Positions 17,080 to 27,900 are shown, counted from the first letter of the stretch. The stretch is DNA of 64,000 nucleotides from Acetobacter lovaniensis (GCF_014207635.1 NZ_JACHIE010000004.1:1-64000), one strand, 5' to 3'. Numbers and translations: made by a program. The notes: generated by a model not told the origin, from the sequence alone.

Positions 17080-17880
17080 TTAATCTCTTTGAGTTCTTTC
17101 ATCCGCATGGGCGAAATAAACGGTAATGTTCTCCTGTTGTGCAATCTGCTCACCAGCAATGATTACCATCATGATACCGGCTATCACCATGGCTGCATGA
17201 CCAATATAGTGGAACAGGCGGTCATGCAGATAAGGCAGAAGGTACTTCATGCCCATGGAAGACAGGATTGCGGCCATTGCCACGACAAGCCCCGCAACAG
17301 TTGCATGGGCACTGAGCAGGCCCAATGCAGCGTAAAGAATGATTTTGAGCAGATGTAGCAGGATTTCGTTGGCTGCGCGGGTTGCTATAATTTCCTCCTT
17401 CCGCAGACCCAGCCGGTAATAGAACCCGTTAAAAACCAGACCAACGGCTCCCGTAAAACCGGATATGAAGCCAGCCGCAGCCCCCGGCATATGCAGTTTT
17501 GCAACAGGAACTGTCGCAACAGCGCGGCTGGGCATGGGTTTACGAAAAAGAAGCGGTAGGTTCCCCATAAGGAACAGGCCCAGAAGGAGGGAAAGATAAG
17601 CCGGGTTCATACAGCTCAGAGCCCAGACGCCTAGTCCTGCAAACGGTAATGCCGTGGGGGCAAAATGGCGGACAATGTCCCACCGGATTGCATGCCTGAA
17701 GGTAAGAATGCGCGCTGCGGAACTGGCGGCTGTGCCGATCGACAGGGTTGCAGGCACTTGGTTACCCGGCAATACCAACCCCAGTAGGGGCATCAGAATA
17801 AGTCCTGCCCCACCGCCGGATACAGCGCTCAGGCCAAATGCTGCGATTGATGCAACCAGAATAAGGAGCCAGAGGAGCAT
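17080..17880 (-). CDS. TauE/SafE (TSUP) family permease
   Basis: A 266-residue integral membrane protein with about eight helices. The N-terminal repeat (LVASIAAFGLSAVSGGGAGLILMP, then GTAASSAARILTFRHAIRWD) and the second repeat (AAAGFISGFTGAVGLVFNG, then EIIATRAANEILLHLLKIIL) are the inverted-repeat architecture of the TSUP family, which exports or imports sulfite, sulfonates, sulfoacetate or other small anions. No adjacent sulfur-metabolism enzyme identifies the substrate. Its upstream region faces the histidine kinase gene's end, so it is probably transcribed alone or with the broken b561 gene downstream. Confidence 0.88.
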   Translation of the reverse strand: MLLWLLILVASIAAFGLSAVSGGGAGLILMPLLGLVLPGNQVPATLSIGTAASSAARILTFRHAIRWDIVRHFAPTALPFAGLGVWALSCMNPAYLSLLLGLFLMGNLPLLFRKPMPSRAVATVPVAKLHMPGAAAGFISGFTGAVGLVFNGFYYRLGLRKEEIIATRAANEILLHLLKIILYAALGLLSAHATVAGLVVAMAAILSSMGMKYLLPYLHDRLFHYIGHAAMVIAGIMMVIIAGEQIAQQENITVYFAHADERTQRD

Positions 17881-18072
17881 TCGTTATCAGACCCCGGATG
17901 TTGGTTCCTGCATATTGGGAGCACTGCATGCAATTGCGTCTCAAAATGTAGGTTGGGCACCACATCTGGCTCAGGCTTCTGGCGGTGTCAGCTTACAATC
18001 CCCCAATCTTCCGCCAAAGTGCGGTTGGAATAAGGAAGTCATATAATAACATCCACGATAAATTATGATTTC

Positions 18073-19473
18073 TTAATGAGTTTTTATAGGTAGTGAGATC
18101 ATGCAGCGTAAACCGGGTTTATGATCGCACAAGGTAATTGTACCTGCATGCAGTTGTATGATCGCCTTGACCATACTGAGCCCAAGTCCATTGCCATCAT
18201 GCGTGCGGCTTGTATCCAGCCGGACAAAACGATCAAAAACCCGAAGCATGGCCTCGTCCGGAATACCGGGTCCGTTATCGGTTATTTCTATGTGGATATT
18301 GTTGCCCATTACCTTAATGGCCACGGTAATGGTGGTCTGGCTGGGGGTGTGCCGTATGGCATTTTCAATCAGGTTGGAGAAAGCCTGCCGCAAAAGCACC
18401 GGATGCCCAATAATGACAGGGCAGGCTGGCATAGGTGGGGCGAGCAAGTGCTGTCCATGATCCTCTATGACGGAACGATAGGGTTCCAGCACGGATTCCA
18501 GCAGTTGAGCAGGGTCGAGTAGTTCCATTTCCTTGTTCCATGCGCCTGCTTCAAGCTGGGCGAGTTTGAGCAGGGAGGAAAATATTTTCAGTGCTGCATC
18601 CAGTTCCACAATCGCAAGCTCGACCTGCTCCTGCATGTTTTCGGCTGGTAAACGGGCCAGACTGGCACGTTCAAGGTTCTGGCGCATGCGGGCCAGTGGG
18701 CGGCGCATGTCGTGTGCAATGTCATTGGAAACCTGTTTTAAGCTGGCAATCAGGAATTCATTCTGATCAAGCATGGCATTGAGGCTTTCAGAGAGATGGT
18801 CAAGCTCATCATTCGTGCCACGCAGAGGAATACGGCGCGACATGTCCCCCTGCATAATGCTGCGCGCCGTTCTGTTTATGGTTTCGATCCACTTCAGGAT
18901 CAGGTTGCTCAGGAAAAGACCGCCAGCCATTCCCATCAACCCGAAACCGGCAACTCCCCATAGGAGTGTAGTCCACAAGGCATGCTGTAAATGCGTCAGA
19001 GAGGAGGCATCCATGCCGACAAAGTAATAACCGCCATCATCCAGAAGGTAGCCTATGCCGTAAACAATGTTCTGATTTTCTTCCTTTGGCAGACGGTGGG
19101 ACCAGGTTAGCCAGCGTTCTCCTGCTATGGGTTTCAGGTGCAGCATATTACCCGTAACAACTCCCTGACCAGGGCCTTGGAGAAGATAATGAAAGCCGGG
19201 TTCATGTTCGATCAGCCCCTGCACAACAGGCAGGAGGTGGCGCACATCTGCCGTGCCTGCATCAGCAAATGTCTCGTAGCCCTCGTTTTCTACCGCCTGA
19301 AGGATTTGCTGGCGCAGGGTGGACTGGCTGTAAAGGCCGGATGTTACGGTCATGACCGTGCCACCCAGTATAAAAAGACTGGTAAACAGCGTGACAATAC
19401 GAAACGATGTTGTGGCCATGATACGCCGTGCCGCGGCACTCTGGCGTTTGAGTGATCTGTTCCCGAATATCAT
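18073..19473 (-). CDS. Sensor histidine kinase, divergent from a broken response regulator
   Basis: A membrane sensor kinase of about 466 residues. In numbering from the longest possible frame (TTG at 19506), the first membrane helix is at about 34-57, a periplasmic sensor domain follows, and the second helix is near 178-205. Next come HAMP (IETINRTARSIMQGDMSRRI), the H-box with phospho-acceptor H265 (SNDIAHDMRRPLARMRQN), and the ATPase N, G1 and G2 boxes (NLIENAIRHTP, ITDNGPGIP, NGLGLSMVKAI). The ATG at 19473 is used because the upstream TTG lacks a ribosome-binding site. Its probable partner, transcribed divergently from 19677, contains an internal stop, so this kinase may have lost its output. 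Confidence 0.88.
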   Translation of the reverse strand: MIFGNRSLKRQSAAARRIMATTSFRIVTLFTSLFILGGTVMTVTSGLYSQSTLRQQILQAVENEGYETFADAGTADVRHLLPVVQGLIEHEPGFHYLLQGPGQGVVTGNMLHLKPIAGERWLTWSHRLPKEENQNIVYGIGYLLDDGGYYFVGMDASSLTHLQHALWTTLLWGVAGFGLMGMAGGLFLSNLILKWIETINRTARSIMQGDMSRRIPLRGTNDELDHLSESLNAMLDQNEFLIASLKQVSNDIAHDMRRPLARMRQNLERASLARLPAENMQEQVELAIVELDAALKIFSSLLKLAQLEAGAWNKEMELLDPAQLLESVLEPYRSVIEDHGQHLLAPPMPACPVIIGHPVLLRQAFSNLIENAIRHTPSQTTITVAIKVMGNNIHIEITDNGPGIPDEAMLRVFDRFVRLDTSRTHDGNGLGLSMVKAIIQLHAGTITLCDHKPGLRCMISLPIKTH

Positions 19474-19676
19474 GGAGTATAATGACGCATTGTCGTAATC
19501 TCGCAAGGTATGAAGGTGAGGGTGTGTTCCATATCCAGTAATTGATAAATTAAAAAATTCCCAATCATGCCCGGTTTTGTATCATAGGTAGTGCCATATA
19601 GAACTGATCCTGATACCGTGAGACAGAAGAGAATGCGCTTTCAGCAAGATGCAAAACTGGTGATTGGTCTACAGTC

Positions 19677-20381
19677 ATGACATCGGTCACACGTCCCCGC
19701 CTGCTGTTGGTTGAAGACGACCCTGTTACGACGGATTACCTGCAACAGGGGCTGGAAAAATGCGAGGTTGATGTCGTCTCCGTGACAAACGGAAATGACG
19801 GATCGCATTATGTATTCTCCCTGCCATGGGATGTCATTATTCTGGACCGGATGTTGCCGGGTCTGGATGGGCTGAGTATTCTTATGCGTATGCGCGCTCA
19901 GGGCATTATGACACCCGTGCTGTTCTTGACCACCATGGACGATGTGCCAAGCCGCGTAGCCGGTTTACGGCATGGTGCGGATGACTACATGGTTAAACCT
20001 TTTGCCTTGCCTGAACTCGTTGCGCGTGTGCAGGTTCTGCTCCGCCGAGCATCCTCTTTCCCGAATACGGCAATCCTGAATGTAGATGATGTAGAGCTGA
20101 ATTTGCTGACACTGGTCGTGACCCGTAACGGAGAAAAAATTCTTCTGCAACCACAGGAGTTCAAGCTCCTTGAATATTTTATGCGTAATGTCGGCACAGT
20201 TCTTTCCCGTCAGATGTTGCTGAAAGATGTCTGACATATGGATTTTCCGGTTCGTACAAATATTGTTGAAACACATGTTTGTCGCCTGCGGGAAAAACTG
20301 GGGCAGGATGCTCCCCCTCTGCTTCATACCGTCAGAGGGAGTGGTTATGTTATGAGCGCGAACGTGGGTGATATTGTTTGA
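19677..20381 (+). pseudogene. OmpR-family response regulator with an in-frame TGA
   Basis: The receiver domain is intact: acidic pocket VEDD, phospho-acceptor D57 in IILDRMLPGLDG, and K107 in YMVKPF. The winged-helix output domain is interrupted by TGA at 20232-20234. The same frame continues cleanly with HMDFPVRTNIVETHVCRLRE and HTVRGSGYVMS to a stop at 20379. At this position homologues usually have Trp (VW…), so a single TGG to TGA change explains it. The 185-residue product would lack the recognition helix (TNIVETHVCRLRE) and not bind DNA, unless the stop is read through (it is followed by C). Full length would be 234 residues. A recent nonsense mutation or a sequencing error are both possible. 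Confidence 0.85.
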
Positions 20382-20499
20382 TATAGGCTGAAATGCCCGT
20401 CCATCTTTCAATGAGGTTCATGATCTTGGAGCAGGAAGAGCGAGTTCTGAAACAGCCCCAATACATTCGAGGTCACGAATTGTACCATGATAATGGTTG

Positions 20500-20700
20500 T
20501 ATAAATCCAGTGAAAAAGGATTTTGATTTTATCACAATGTATTGGAGAAAGACTGGATTTTTCGTTCATTCAGAAGAACGTATCCATTCAAACATGATGC
20601 AAAACTGAACAGACTGCCATCAACCTGCCTGTATTCGAAAGCAGAAAAACTGACAAACAAGGCCCTGAATGATGCTGACATAGCGTGGATTGAAATGAAT
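20500..20700 (-). pseudogene. Second decayed cytochrome b561-like relic
   Basis: Between 20382 and 20865 no intact gene was found. The stretch from about 20520 to 20690 aligns by eye with 16800-16970. Both contain ACTGGATTT (20552 and 16831), followed at almost equal distance by a shared CTGAACA-A/G-A-x-TGCC-x-TCAAC block. On the minus strand the relic reads DKIKILFHW where the first has DKPTIFHW, and FFCFRIQAG where the first has FFWFRALNR. Multiple stops make it non-functional. This is most simply an old duplication or two independent remains of the same gene family. Confidence 0.45.
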
Positions 20701-20865
20701 ACCCTTCAAAAAATATAATAAAATCAAAAAAATATTCTCTTTATCAGTTCCATGTATATTTTCATGAGCGAAATGGCACCCGTGCGCTGCAATTTGTATA
20801 AAAGGCGTTTGACTGTAAAATACATGCGACAATGATGCTGCATCACGCTTACTTCTTCAAACAGG

Positions 20866-22464
20866 TCAGGCAGGTACAAGTTCTGGTTCGATGAGATGCT
20901 TCAGGGGCGGTGTATGCCAGAGACCACGATCTATATCCGTAATTTCTCGGTCAATTTCAGCAATGACCTGTCGTGAAAAAGGACCAAGGTGCAGGTAAAG
21001 TGCGCTTATCATAATAACGTACGGCAAGGCTTTAGGATTATGCAAGGCGCAGTCCAGCAACATGCGCCAGAATGACCCGGCAGTGCCTGGTCCTGCTTGA
21101 TGGATACGGGTGATAAGACGGACAAAGCTGCGCAGATCTCCTTTTATCATCCTGTGGGCGCGTTCACGCCTTAACATCCGGCCAAGCCTGCGCACGCGAC
21201 CAAAATAGGCCGAAGGAGCATAGATTGTTGCCAGAACAGTCCTGTAGTCGTTTAATATATCCTGACGTGGACGATTTGTTTTAAAATTCAGACCTGCCGT
21301 GCATTGATCTCCAGACTGTGTTTGTTCGTCGCCAGAAAAAAGACGCCCTTCGGCCAATAGACGCCGTGTTAACTGGGTTGTGGGCAAGGCATACAGCAGG
21401 CCGACCATACAGACCGGGATTGATGTTTCTTCAATGCAATCAATCATACCGTGGGCAACACTGCCTTTTTCACTATCAAACCCGACAATGAACCCCGCAT
21501 TAACGAAAATCCCGGCCCCGTGGATTGTTTCAATGCTTTGTTGCAGGCTGCGCCGTGTGTTCTGCTTTTTCTGCATCAGGACAAGTAAATCCGTATCCGG
21601 ACTTTCTATCCCAACAAAAATGGCAAAGAAGTTGGTGTCAGACAGGCTGCGCAACAGTTCAGGATCATCAGCAAGATTGATAGATGCTTCAGTTGAAAAT
21701 TCAAAGGGGAAGTTTTTCTTTTTTTGCCAGTGTTTGAGATCTGGCAAGAATGTCTTTAACGCTTTTTTGTTACCAATAAGGTTATCATCAACAAAATCCA
21801 CATATCCACGATAGCCAAGCACGTACAAGGCATCAAGTTCAGCTATGACCTGCGCGTTGGTTTTGGTACGGGGAACCCGGCCATACAGTTCGATAATATC
21901 GCAGAACTCGCAGTTGAACGGGCATCCCCGCGAAAACTGAACACCAACATGCAGGTACTGGTTGAGTTTCAGCAGGTCAAAACGGGGGAGAGGGCTTTTT
22001 GTAACATCTGTTTTGCCCATTGGGGCTTTGAATGTGCCACGTCTTTCACCACGTTGCCAGGCGGTGATAAAGTCGGCCATGATCTCCTCAGCTTCGCCCA
22101 GAACCTGAAAGTTGGCAGTGCCGTAGAGAAAAGGACTGGATGTGACATCCGGACCACCGACCACCACTGGTTTACCATGAGCGCGACACATCTCGATTAG
22201 AAAGAGAGTATCGTTGCGTTGGGGCAGCATGCCGCCAGTCATCACGATATCCGCCCAGTCAAGATCCGTATCAGCCAGGTCTTCGGTATTACGGTTAACC
22301 AGCCTTACTTCCCAGTTTTTAGGAAGTAAGGCTGCAACGGTAATGAGACCGAGTGGCGCCGCCGGGTAGCGCGCGCCGGTCAGAGCACAGGTTTCCTTAT
22401 AATTCCAGAATGACCCTGCGTTGAAAAGTGGAAAGATCATCAGAATCTTGCACAGACTAGTCAT
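20866..22464 (-). CDS. B12-binding radical SAM protein, hopanoid-methylase type
   Basis: A 532-residue enzyme. The N-terminal cobalamin-binding Rossmann domain (KILMIFPLFN…PLGLITVAALLP, VVVGGPDV) precedes a radical SAM core with the CxxxCxxC cluster motif at C181, C185 and C188 (SRGCPFNCEFCDIIELYGRV). It continues DFVDDNLIGNKKALK and FVGIESPDTDLL, and ends in a DUF4070-like domain. This order and the signature CEFCDIIELYGRVPR are shared with hopanoid methylases HpnP (C-2) and HpnR (C-3) and other class B methylases; the family alone does not decide the position. Acetic acid bacteria are known to make methylated hopanoids, so HpnP/HpnR-like activity is plausible. The ATG at 22464 is preferred because GGCGG lies about 8 bases before it. 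Confidence 0.88.
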   Translation of the reverse strand: MTSLCKILMIFPLFNAGSFWNYKETCALTGARYPAAPLGLITVAALLPKNWEVRLVNRNTEDLADTDLDWADIVMTGGMLPQRNDTLFLIEMCRAHGKPVVVGGPDVTSSPFLYGTANFQVLGEAEEIMADFITAWQRGERRGTFKAPMGKTDVTKSPLPRFDLLKLNQYLHVGVQFSRGCPFNCEFCDIIELYGRVPRTKTNAQVIAELDALYVLGYRGYVDFVDDNLIGNKKALKTFLPDLKHWQKKKNFPFEFSTEASINLADDPELLRSLSDTNFFAIFVGIESPDTDLLVLMQKKQNTRRSLQQSIETIHGAGIFVNAGFIVGFDSEKGSVAHGMIDCIEETSIPVCMVGLLYALPTTQLTRRLLAEGRLFSGDEQTQSGDQCTAGLNFKTNRPRQDILNDYRTVLATIYAPSAYFGRVRRLGRMLRRERAHRMIKGDLRSFVRLITRIHQAGPGTAGSFWRMLLDCALHNPKALPYVIMISALYLHLGPFSRQVIAEIDREITDIDRGLWHTPPLKHLIEPELVPA

Positions 22465-22967
22465 GCTGCAAACCGCCATTGTTGCAAGGTTGTCTGATCG
22501 TCAGTGCAGGTAAAATGCCGTTTATTTTGTAACCCAGTGATTTCACAAAAGACACCGATCCTCTGCAACAAGAACATGAAGGGATTCCCTTTGGGGTAAG
22601 TGTTGAAGTGGCGATCTGGGTGAGAAGACATGCCCGGCATGATTGATTTTATTCCAGCTCCTGTATGAGGGTCGCACGCAAACAACTGCTTATTATTTTG
22701 TGAATTATTGTATTTAATATAAGCAGTTATTGTGAAAAACTCACACACTGATCTGTTATTATTTATAATAGAATATACGACACTATTTATCAACACACAA
22801 TATGTTTGCACAAAGATTGGGAATTATTAATTTAGATCACGGAAGTGAAAAAATCTCTTTTGCAATGTAGATATGTAGTGGTGTTACTGGTCCTCTGCGT
22901 GTTTGCGGGGAAAGGTCAGGAGCAGAATGATCCTGTCCTGAGCAGGCATGACTATTGGCGGCCTGTC
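22465..22967. other. 503-bp A+T-rich spacer without a recognised gene
   Basis: It lies between the end of the efflux operon and the start of the radical SAM gene. One 116-codon minus-strand frame overlaps the radical SAM start, but its translation matches no family I know and has atypical composition. The region probably contains the radical SAM promoter. No terminator hairpin with a T-run was seen for the histidine kinase gene. Confidence 0.4.
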
Positions 22968-24320
22968 TTAATCACCCTGTTCTTCATTCTGGATTTCCAG
23001 ATCCGGAAAGCGGATGGAAACACCAAAACCACGTGTTGTTCCGGCAAGGGGAGAGCAGAGCGAAAGTGTAGCGTCCATTTGTTTGGCAATATTACTGGCA
23101 ATAGCCAGCCCCAGCCCACTACCATGCACTGCGTGAGCACCCCGTACAAACGGGTTTGTCAATCTGGCCAGAGTTTCCGGAGGTAAAGCAACACAATCAT
23201 TTGTAATGTCTATACAACCATCGGGCAAAACCGTTACAATAACAGGTGTTGCCGCATGACGGTGCAGCAGGGCATTTTCCAGAAGATTACGGATCAGAAT
23301 ACCCGTGGCATCCATGTCTCTATAGACAAATATTTTTGATATTTCATTTGTTTTTAAAATAATATGCACATCACCATACACGTTGCAGGAAAGGTCATCG
23401 ACCAGAACGTGTATGACAGCCAAAAGATCAAAACGGTCTCGGCGGAATGCAATACCGGAGGATGCACGTGATAATTGCAGCAGTTTTTCTACAGTCCGGG
23501 CCAGTCTGCGGGTCCGGCTGGCTATGAGTTCCACGCGCTCTTCCAGTTCCGAGCCAGCGGGGAGCATACGGCCAAGCATTTGCACCTGCGCCATAAGTGC
23601 GCCCAGCGGGTTACGGAGTTCATGTGCTGCACTGGCGGCAAACGCACGTTCAGTCGATAAGGCGGTTTCCAGTCGTTCCATAAGCGTGTTGACGGAACGC
23701 TGGATGGGAAGCAGCTCATCTGGCAGGTTCAGGGAGAGAATGGGGCGGAGGTTCCCGCTCCCACGGGCGCGCATTTCATCGTGCAGACGGTCCATGGGGC
23801 GCAGGGCCCGGTGCACAATCAGACGCACTAGCAGCCAGATGACCGGCATAAAAAGCAGCATCGGGACGATGGAAATCATGATTGCCCGGCGGACGGCCTC
23901 CTGCCGGTGGAACGTAGGCTCCCCCACAAGAACATGGTAATGATCAGCCGAGGGGGCTGCGACATAAACACGAAACTGCGCCACGTTGACAAACCCGACC
24001 TTGCCATCCTGCACAAAAGGAGTAGTGGGGGCATTCTGGGAGCGCAGTACAACATGCCCTGCATCATCCAGCACCTGATAGGCCAGTGTCCGGGGGCCAA
24101 CTTCTGGTAACCATGCGACGGAAACAGAGGTCTGGTTGCGCACCCGGTCCGCTACAATCGTCTGCAGGCGTTCAGAGACTTCCTGCAAGGAATTATCCAG
24201 TCTTTCCGTCACCTCATAACGGGTAAACCCACCCACGGCCGTGCTCAGCAGCAGCATGCCCAGCATGACCACCATCAATATGCCGCTGACAATGCGTGTC
24301 GAAAGCTTCCAGCTTTTCAT
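22968..24320 (-). CDS. Sensor histidine kinase of the metal-efflux operon
   Basis: A 450-residue QseC/CusS-like kinase. Helix 1 is at 10-32, a periplasmic sensor domain lies at 33-145, and helix 2 is at about 147-170. A HAMP-like linker follows, then the H-box with H233 (FAASAAHELRNPLGALMAQ) and the ATP-binding boxes NLLENALLHR and GSGLGLAIASNIAKQM. The D-box is degenerate (DITNDCVALPPETLARL rather than DxGxG), so kinase activity may be atypical. Its start overlaps the response regulator stop by 4 bases (ATGA). As the last gene of the operon it probably senses periplasmic metal and controls the pump. Confidence 0.9.
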   Translation of the reverse strand: MKSWKLSTRIVSGILMVVMLGMLLLSTAVGGFTRYEVTERLDNSLQEVSERLQTIVADRVRNQTSVSVAWLPEVGPRTLAYQVLDDAGHVVLRSQNAPTTPFVQDGKVGFVNVAQFRVYVAAPSADHYHVLVGEPTFHRQEAVRRAIMISIVPMLLFMPVIWLLVRLIVHRALRPMDRLHDEMRARGSGNLRPILSLNLPDELLPIQRSVNTLMERLETALSTERAFAASAAHELRNPLGALMAQVQMLGRMLPAGSELEERVELIASRTRRLARTVEKLLQLSRASSGIAFRRDRFDLLAVIHVLVDDLSCNVYGDVHIILKTNEISKIFVYRDMDATGILIRNLLENALLHRHAATPVIVTVLPDGCIDITNDCVALPPETLARLTNPFVRGAHAVHGSGLGLAIASNIAKQMDATLSLCSPLAGTTRGFGVSIRFPDLEIQNEEQGD

Positions 24321-24991
24321 ACGTTGTGCTTCTTGTCATTCAGGCAGTACCCACGGCCACGTATGGTTCGTATGACCGTATTCCCTACTTTTCTGCGCAA
24401 ACGGCTGATAAAAACCTCCACGGTGTTACTGTCCACCTCATGATCGAGGGCATAGAGTGCGGTATCAATCTGCTGGCGCGAATAAATCCTGCCCGGATTG
24501 CGCGACAGCAGTTCCATGATAGCCCACTCACGGGCTGTCAGGTCCAGTCTCTGGTTATTGCGCGAGACAGATTGGTTTTCGCGGTCAATGGTCAGTTCAC
24601 CAAGGTGGTGGATCACCTGCTTACGGGGTGCGACATATCTGCGCGCGACAGCCGCAATCCGCGCGACCAGTTCGTTCAGATCATATGGTTTGACGATGTA
24701 ATCATCCGCCCCATCAGACAGGCCGGTAATCCGGTCACTAATCTGGTCTTCTGCCGTGGTAATCAGGATGGCAACATTGCGCGATGTCTGGCGGATTTCA
24801 CGCAGTAATTCGCGTCCATGGCCATCTGGCAATCCCATATCCAGCAAGATGAAGTCATACTCTACCGCAGCAAGGGCCGCCCGGGCGTCCTCCAGTGTCA
24901 TGAACCAGTCCACGGCATGCCCTTCCAGACCAATCCGTTCCTGTACCGCCGCCCCCAGATCCTGTTCATCTTCAACGATAAGGATACGCAT
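24317..24991 (-). CDS. OmpR/QseB-family response regulator of the metal-efflux operon
   Basis: A 224-residue regulator: receiver domain with acidic pair VEDE at 7-10, phospho-acceptor D51 (FILLDMGLPDGHG) and K101 (YIVKPYDL), then a winged-helix domain (LTAREWAIMELLSRNPGRIY, VEVFISRLRRKVG, IRTIRGRGYCL). Its ATG shares one base with the RND gene stop (TAATG) and its stop overlaps the kinase start, so all three are co-translated. The likely target is the promoter upstream of 30980. Confidence 0.93.
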   Translation of the reverse strand: MRILIVEDEQDLGAAVQERIGLEGHAVDWFMTLEDARAALAAVEYDFILLDMGLPDGHGRELLREIRQTSRNVAILITTAEDQISDRITGLSDGADDYIVKPYDLNELVARIAAVARRYVAPRKQVIHHLGELTIDRENQSVSRNNQRLDLTAREWAIMELLSRNPGRIYSRQQIDTALYALDHEVDSNTVEVFISRLRRKVGNTVIRTIRGRGYCLNDKKHNV

Positions 24992-27900
24992 TAACTCTGC
25001 TCCTTTTCCCGCACGGTCCGGGCATATAGCAAAGGGAGCACCAGAAGCGTCAGCAGAGTGGAGGATACAAGCCCACCGATGACAACACTGGCCAATGGCC
25101 GTTCCACTTCTGCTCCGGCACTCTGGGAAAACGCCATGGGGAAAAATCCGAGGCTTGCCACAAGAGCCGTAGCCATGACCGGCCGGAAGCGCGACTGGGC
25201 AGCCCTGAAAGCAGCCTGAGCAACCTGCATGCCTCTGGCGCGCAAAGCTGATATTTCACTGACCAGCACAACGCCATTAAGAATAGCAACGCCAAACAGG
25301 GCAATGAACCCGATACCAGCGGAAATACTGAACGGCATTCCCCTGAGTGTAAGGGCAATAACGCCGCCGGTTGCAGCCACCGGCAGGTTGATAAACACGA
25401 GCAGGGCCGGAAGCAGGGCACCAAACGCGAGAACCAGCAACGCAAAAATCAGCCCCAGAGCAATGGGCAGAACAAGCTCCAGCCGACGTGTGGCGGATTG
25501 CAGGTTCTGGAACTGCCCCTGCCATTCCATTGTATAACCTGCGGGGAGTTTGACCTCCTGCCTGACGCGGGCCTGTGCCTGCGCCACGTAGGAAGCAAGG
25601 TCCCTGCCCCTGACATTGGCCTGTATGACCATGCGCCTGCGCACCCTGTCCCGGCTGATACGTGGCGGGCCGTCCACCTCATGCACATGCGCAACCTGTG
25701 ACAGCATGACACGCCCCAGACCATCAGCCCGCCTGATCTGCAGTGCGCTGATGGCAGCAATGGACGCGACCTGACGGGCATCAAACCGGACCTGAGTGCT
25801 GATCATGGCATTACCAACAGTCACGGGGCGTCCTATGTGGCCACCTACAGCTTCTACCGTATCCAGAATATCCTGCATGGCAACATTGCGGCTGGCCGCC
25901 TGAATGCGGTCCACGTTAATGACAATCAGCGGCACGGTGCCATCACCCGCAGGGGCCACGTCTGCTGCTCCCTGCACGCCAGACATGGCCGCAGCCACCT
26001 GATCGCCTAATCTGGCAAGGGTTTGCAGGTTGTCACCATAAATGGACACGGCAATCTGGGTTCTGACACCCGACAGAAGGTCGTCCATACGCATCTGGAC
26101 AGGCTGGCTCCAGGAGTAAAGCGCATCGGGGAGTTCCCGCCGCAGGGTTTCATCCATTGCGGCAACCAGCCCGGCCTGAGTGTGCGCTGTTTTCCAGGTT
26201 GATGGGTCATTGAGAAAAATAAAACTGTCTGTTTCGTTCACGCCCATCGGGTCGGTTGGAATGGCGGAGGTGCCGGTATTGCTGACCACGGCTTTGACCT
26301 CAGGAAAACGGCGGAGGATCTGCTCCTGCAGAGAAACGGATGCAAGCACCGTGTTTAAGGATGCCGAGGGCAGGCGCGTTGTTGTTACTGTTAGAGCCCC
26401 CTCATCCAGTTGGGGAATAAACTCTCCGCCCAGCCGTATTGCCAATCCGGCGGAGAGCACCAGAATGGCCAGAGTGCCACCAAACAGAATGCCGGGGTGG
26501 CCTTTCCCCCATTCGACCATGGTGGCGTAGGGGGCGCGCAGGGTGGTTATCAGATACGTCTCGCCTTTAGGGCGCACGCGCCCCAGCAGCAAAACGGAAA
26601 GAACGGGAACACAGGTGAAGCAGTACAGCAGGGAAGCCAGAAGCGCCATAATGACAGTCTGCGCCATAGGGCGAAACATATGTCCTTCTATGCCCTGCAA
26701 CGTCAGCACCGGCAGATACACCATGATGATGACAAGTATGGCAAACCCTACCGGGCGTATGACCTGCTGCACGGATGAGATAACCAGAGCCGTGAAGTCC
26801 ACATCAGGTTCCTCTTCCCGCCGTGCGAGAATATGCTCGACAACAACAAGTGAGCCATCAACAATCATGCCAAAATCAATGGCACCAAGGCTCAGCAGAT
26901 TGGCTGAAATGCCAAAATACCGCATGCCAGCCATGGTTGTGACAAGAGCTACCGGAATAACGGATGCAATAACCAGAGCTGCCCACCAGTTGCCGATCAC
27001 AACAACCAGCACGCCCAGCACCAGCACGGCCCCCATAAGCAGGTTGTCACGCACTGTGGCAATGGTTGTGTCGGTCAGTGTGGCACGGGTATAATAAGGG
27101 TCAAGCGTAACGCCTTCCGGCAGGGACTGCCGGATGCGGGGCAGGGCGTCCTTTATGGCCGCCAGCGTTGCATTCGAGCTTGCCCCGCTTTCCATCATCA
27201 CCACACCAATGACGATTTCACCCTGTCCGTCGCGGGTGACTGCACCAAGGCGGGTGCGCATTCCCATGCCCACATGTCCAAGGTCCCTCAGGCGCAGGAT
27301 GGAACCATCACTGTTGCTCCGGACCGGGATGTTTCCAAAATCATTCAGGCTGCGCACCAGCCCACGACCGACAACAATCTGCTGCTCGGCATGGTGTGTA
27401 ATCCACCCACCACCAGATGCGGCGTTGTTGCCATCCACAGCGCGGTAGACGTCTCCAGCAGAAAGATTGCTGGCAATCAGCCGTGCCTGATCCAGTGTGA
27501 CTTCATATGTTTCCTCTCCACCCCCGTTCACGTTTACATCCACCACACCGGGCACCAGACGCATCTGGGGCACTACTACCCAGTTCATCAGACGGTTCAG
27601 TTCTGTAAGTGAATGCCCCGCTCCCTTGATCTGGAACTGCATGATCTCACCCATGCCGGTGGCAAGTGGCCCCATGCTGAGTGTAATACCGGGAACGGAT
27701 ATGGTCGCACGGGCCTGCTGGATCCGTTCATTGACACGTGTGCGATCAAGGTTGATGTCCGTATCATCAGCGAACTGTGCGTAAACAACCGAAACCCCAC
27801 TGCGGGAAACAGAGCGTAGATCCGTCATGCCGGGAATGCCGGTCATGCTTGTTTCCACAGGGAATGTAATCAGTTTTTCCACTTCTTCGGTCGCAAGGCC

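Noticed and set aside
22461-22811. A 116-codon minus-strand frame upstream of the radical SAM gene.
   Set aside because: It overlaps the radical SAM start, lacks family features and has composition typical of non-coding A+T-rich DNA.
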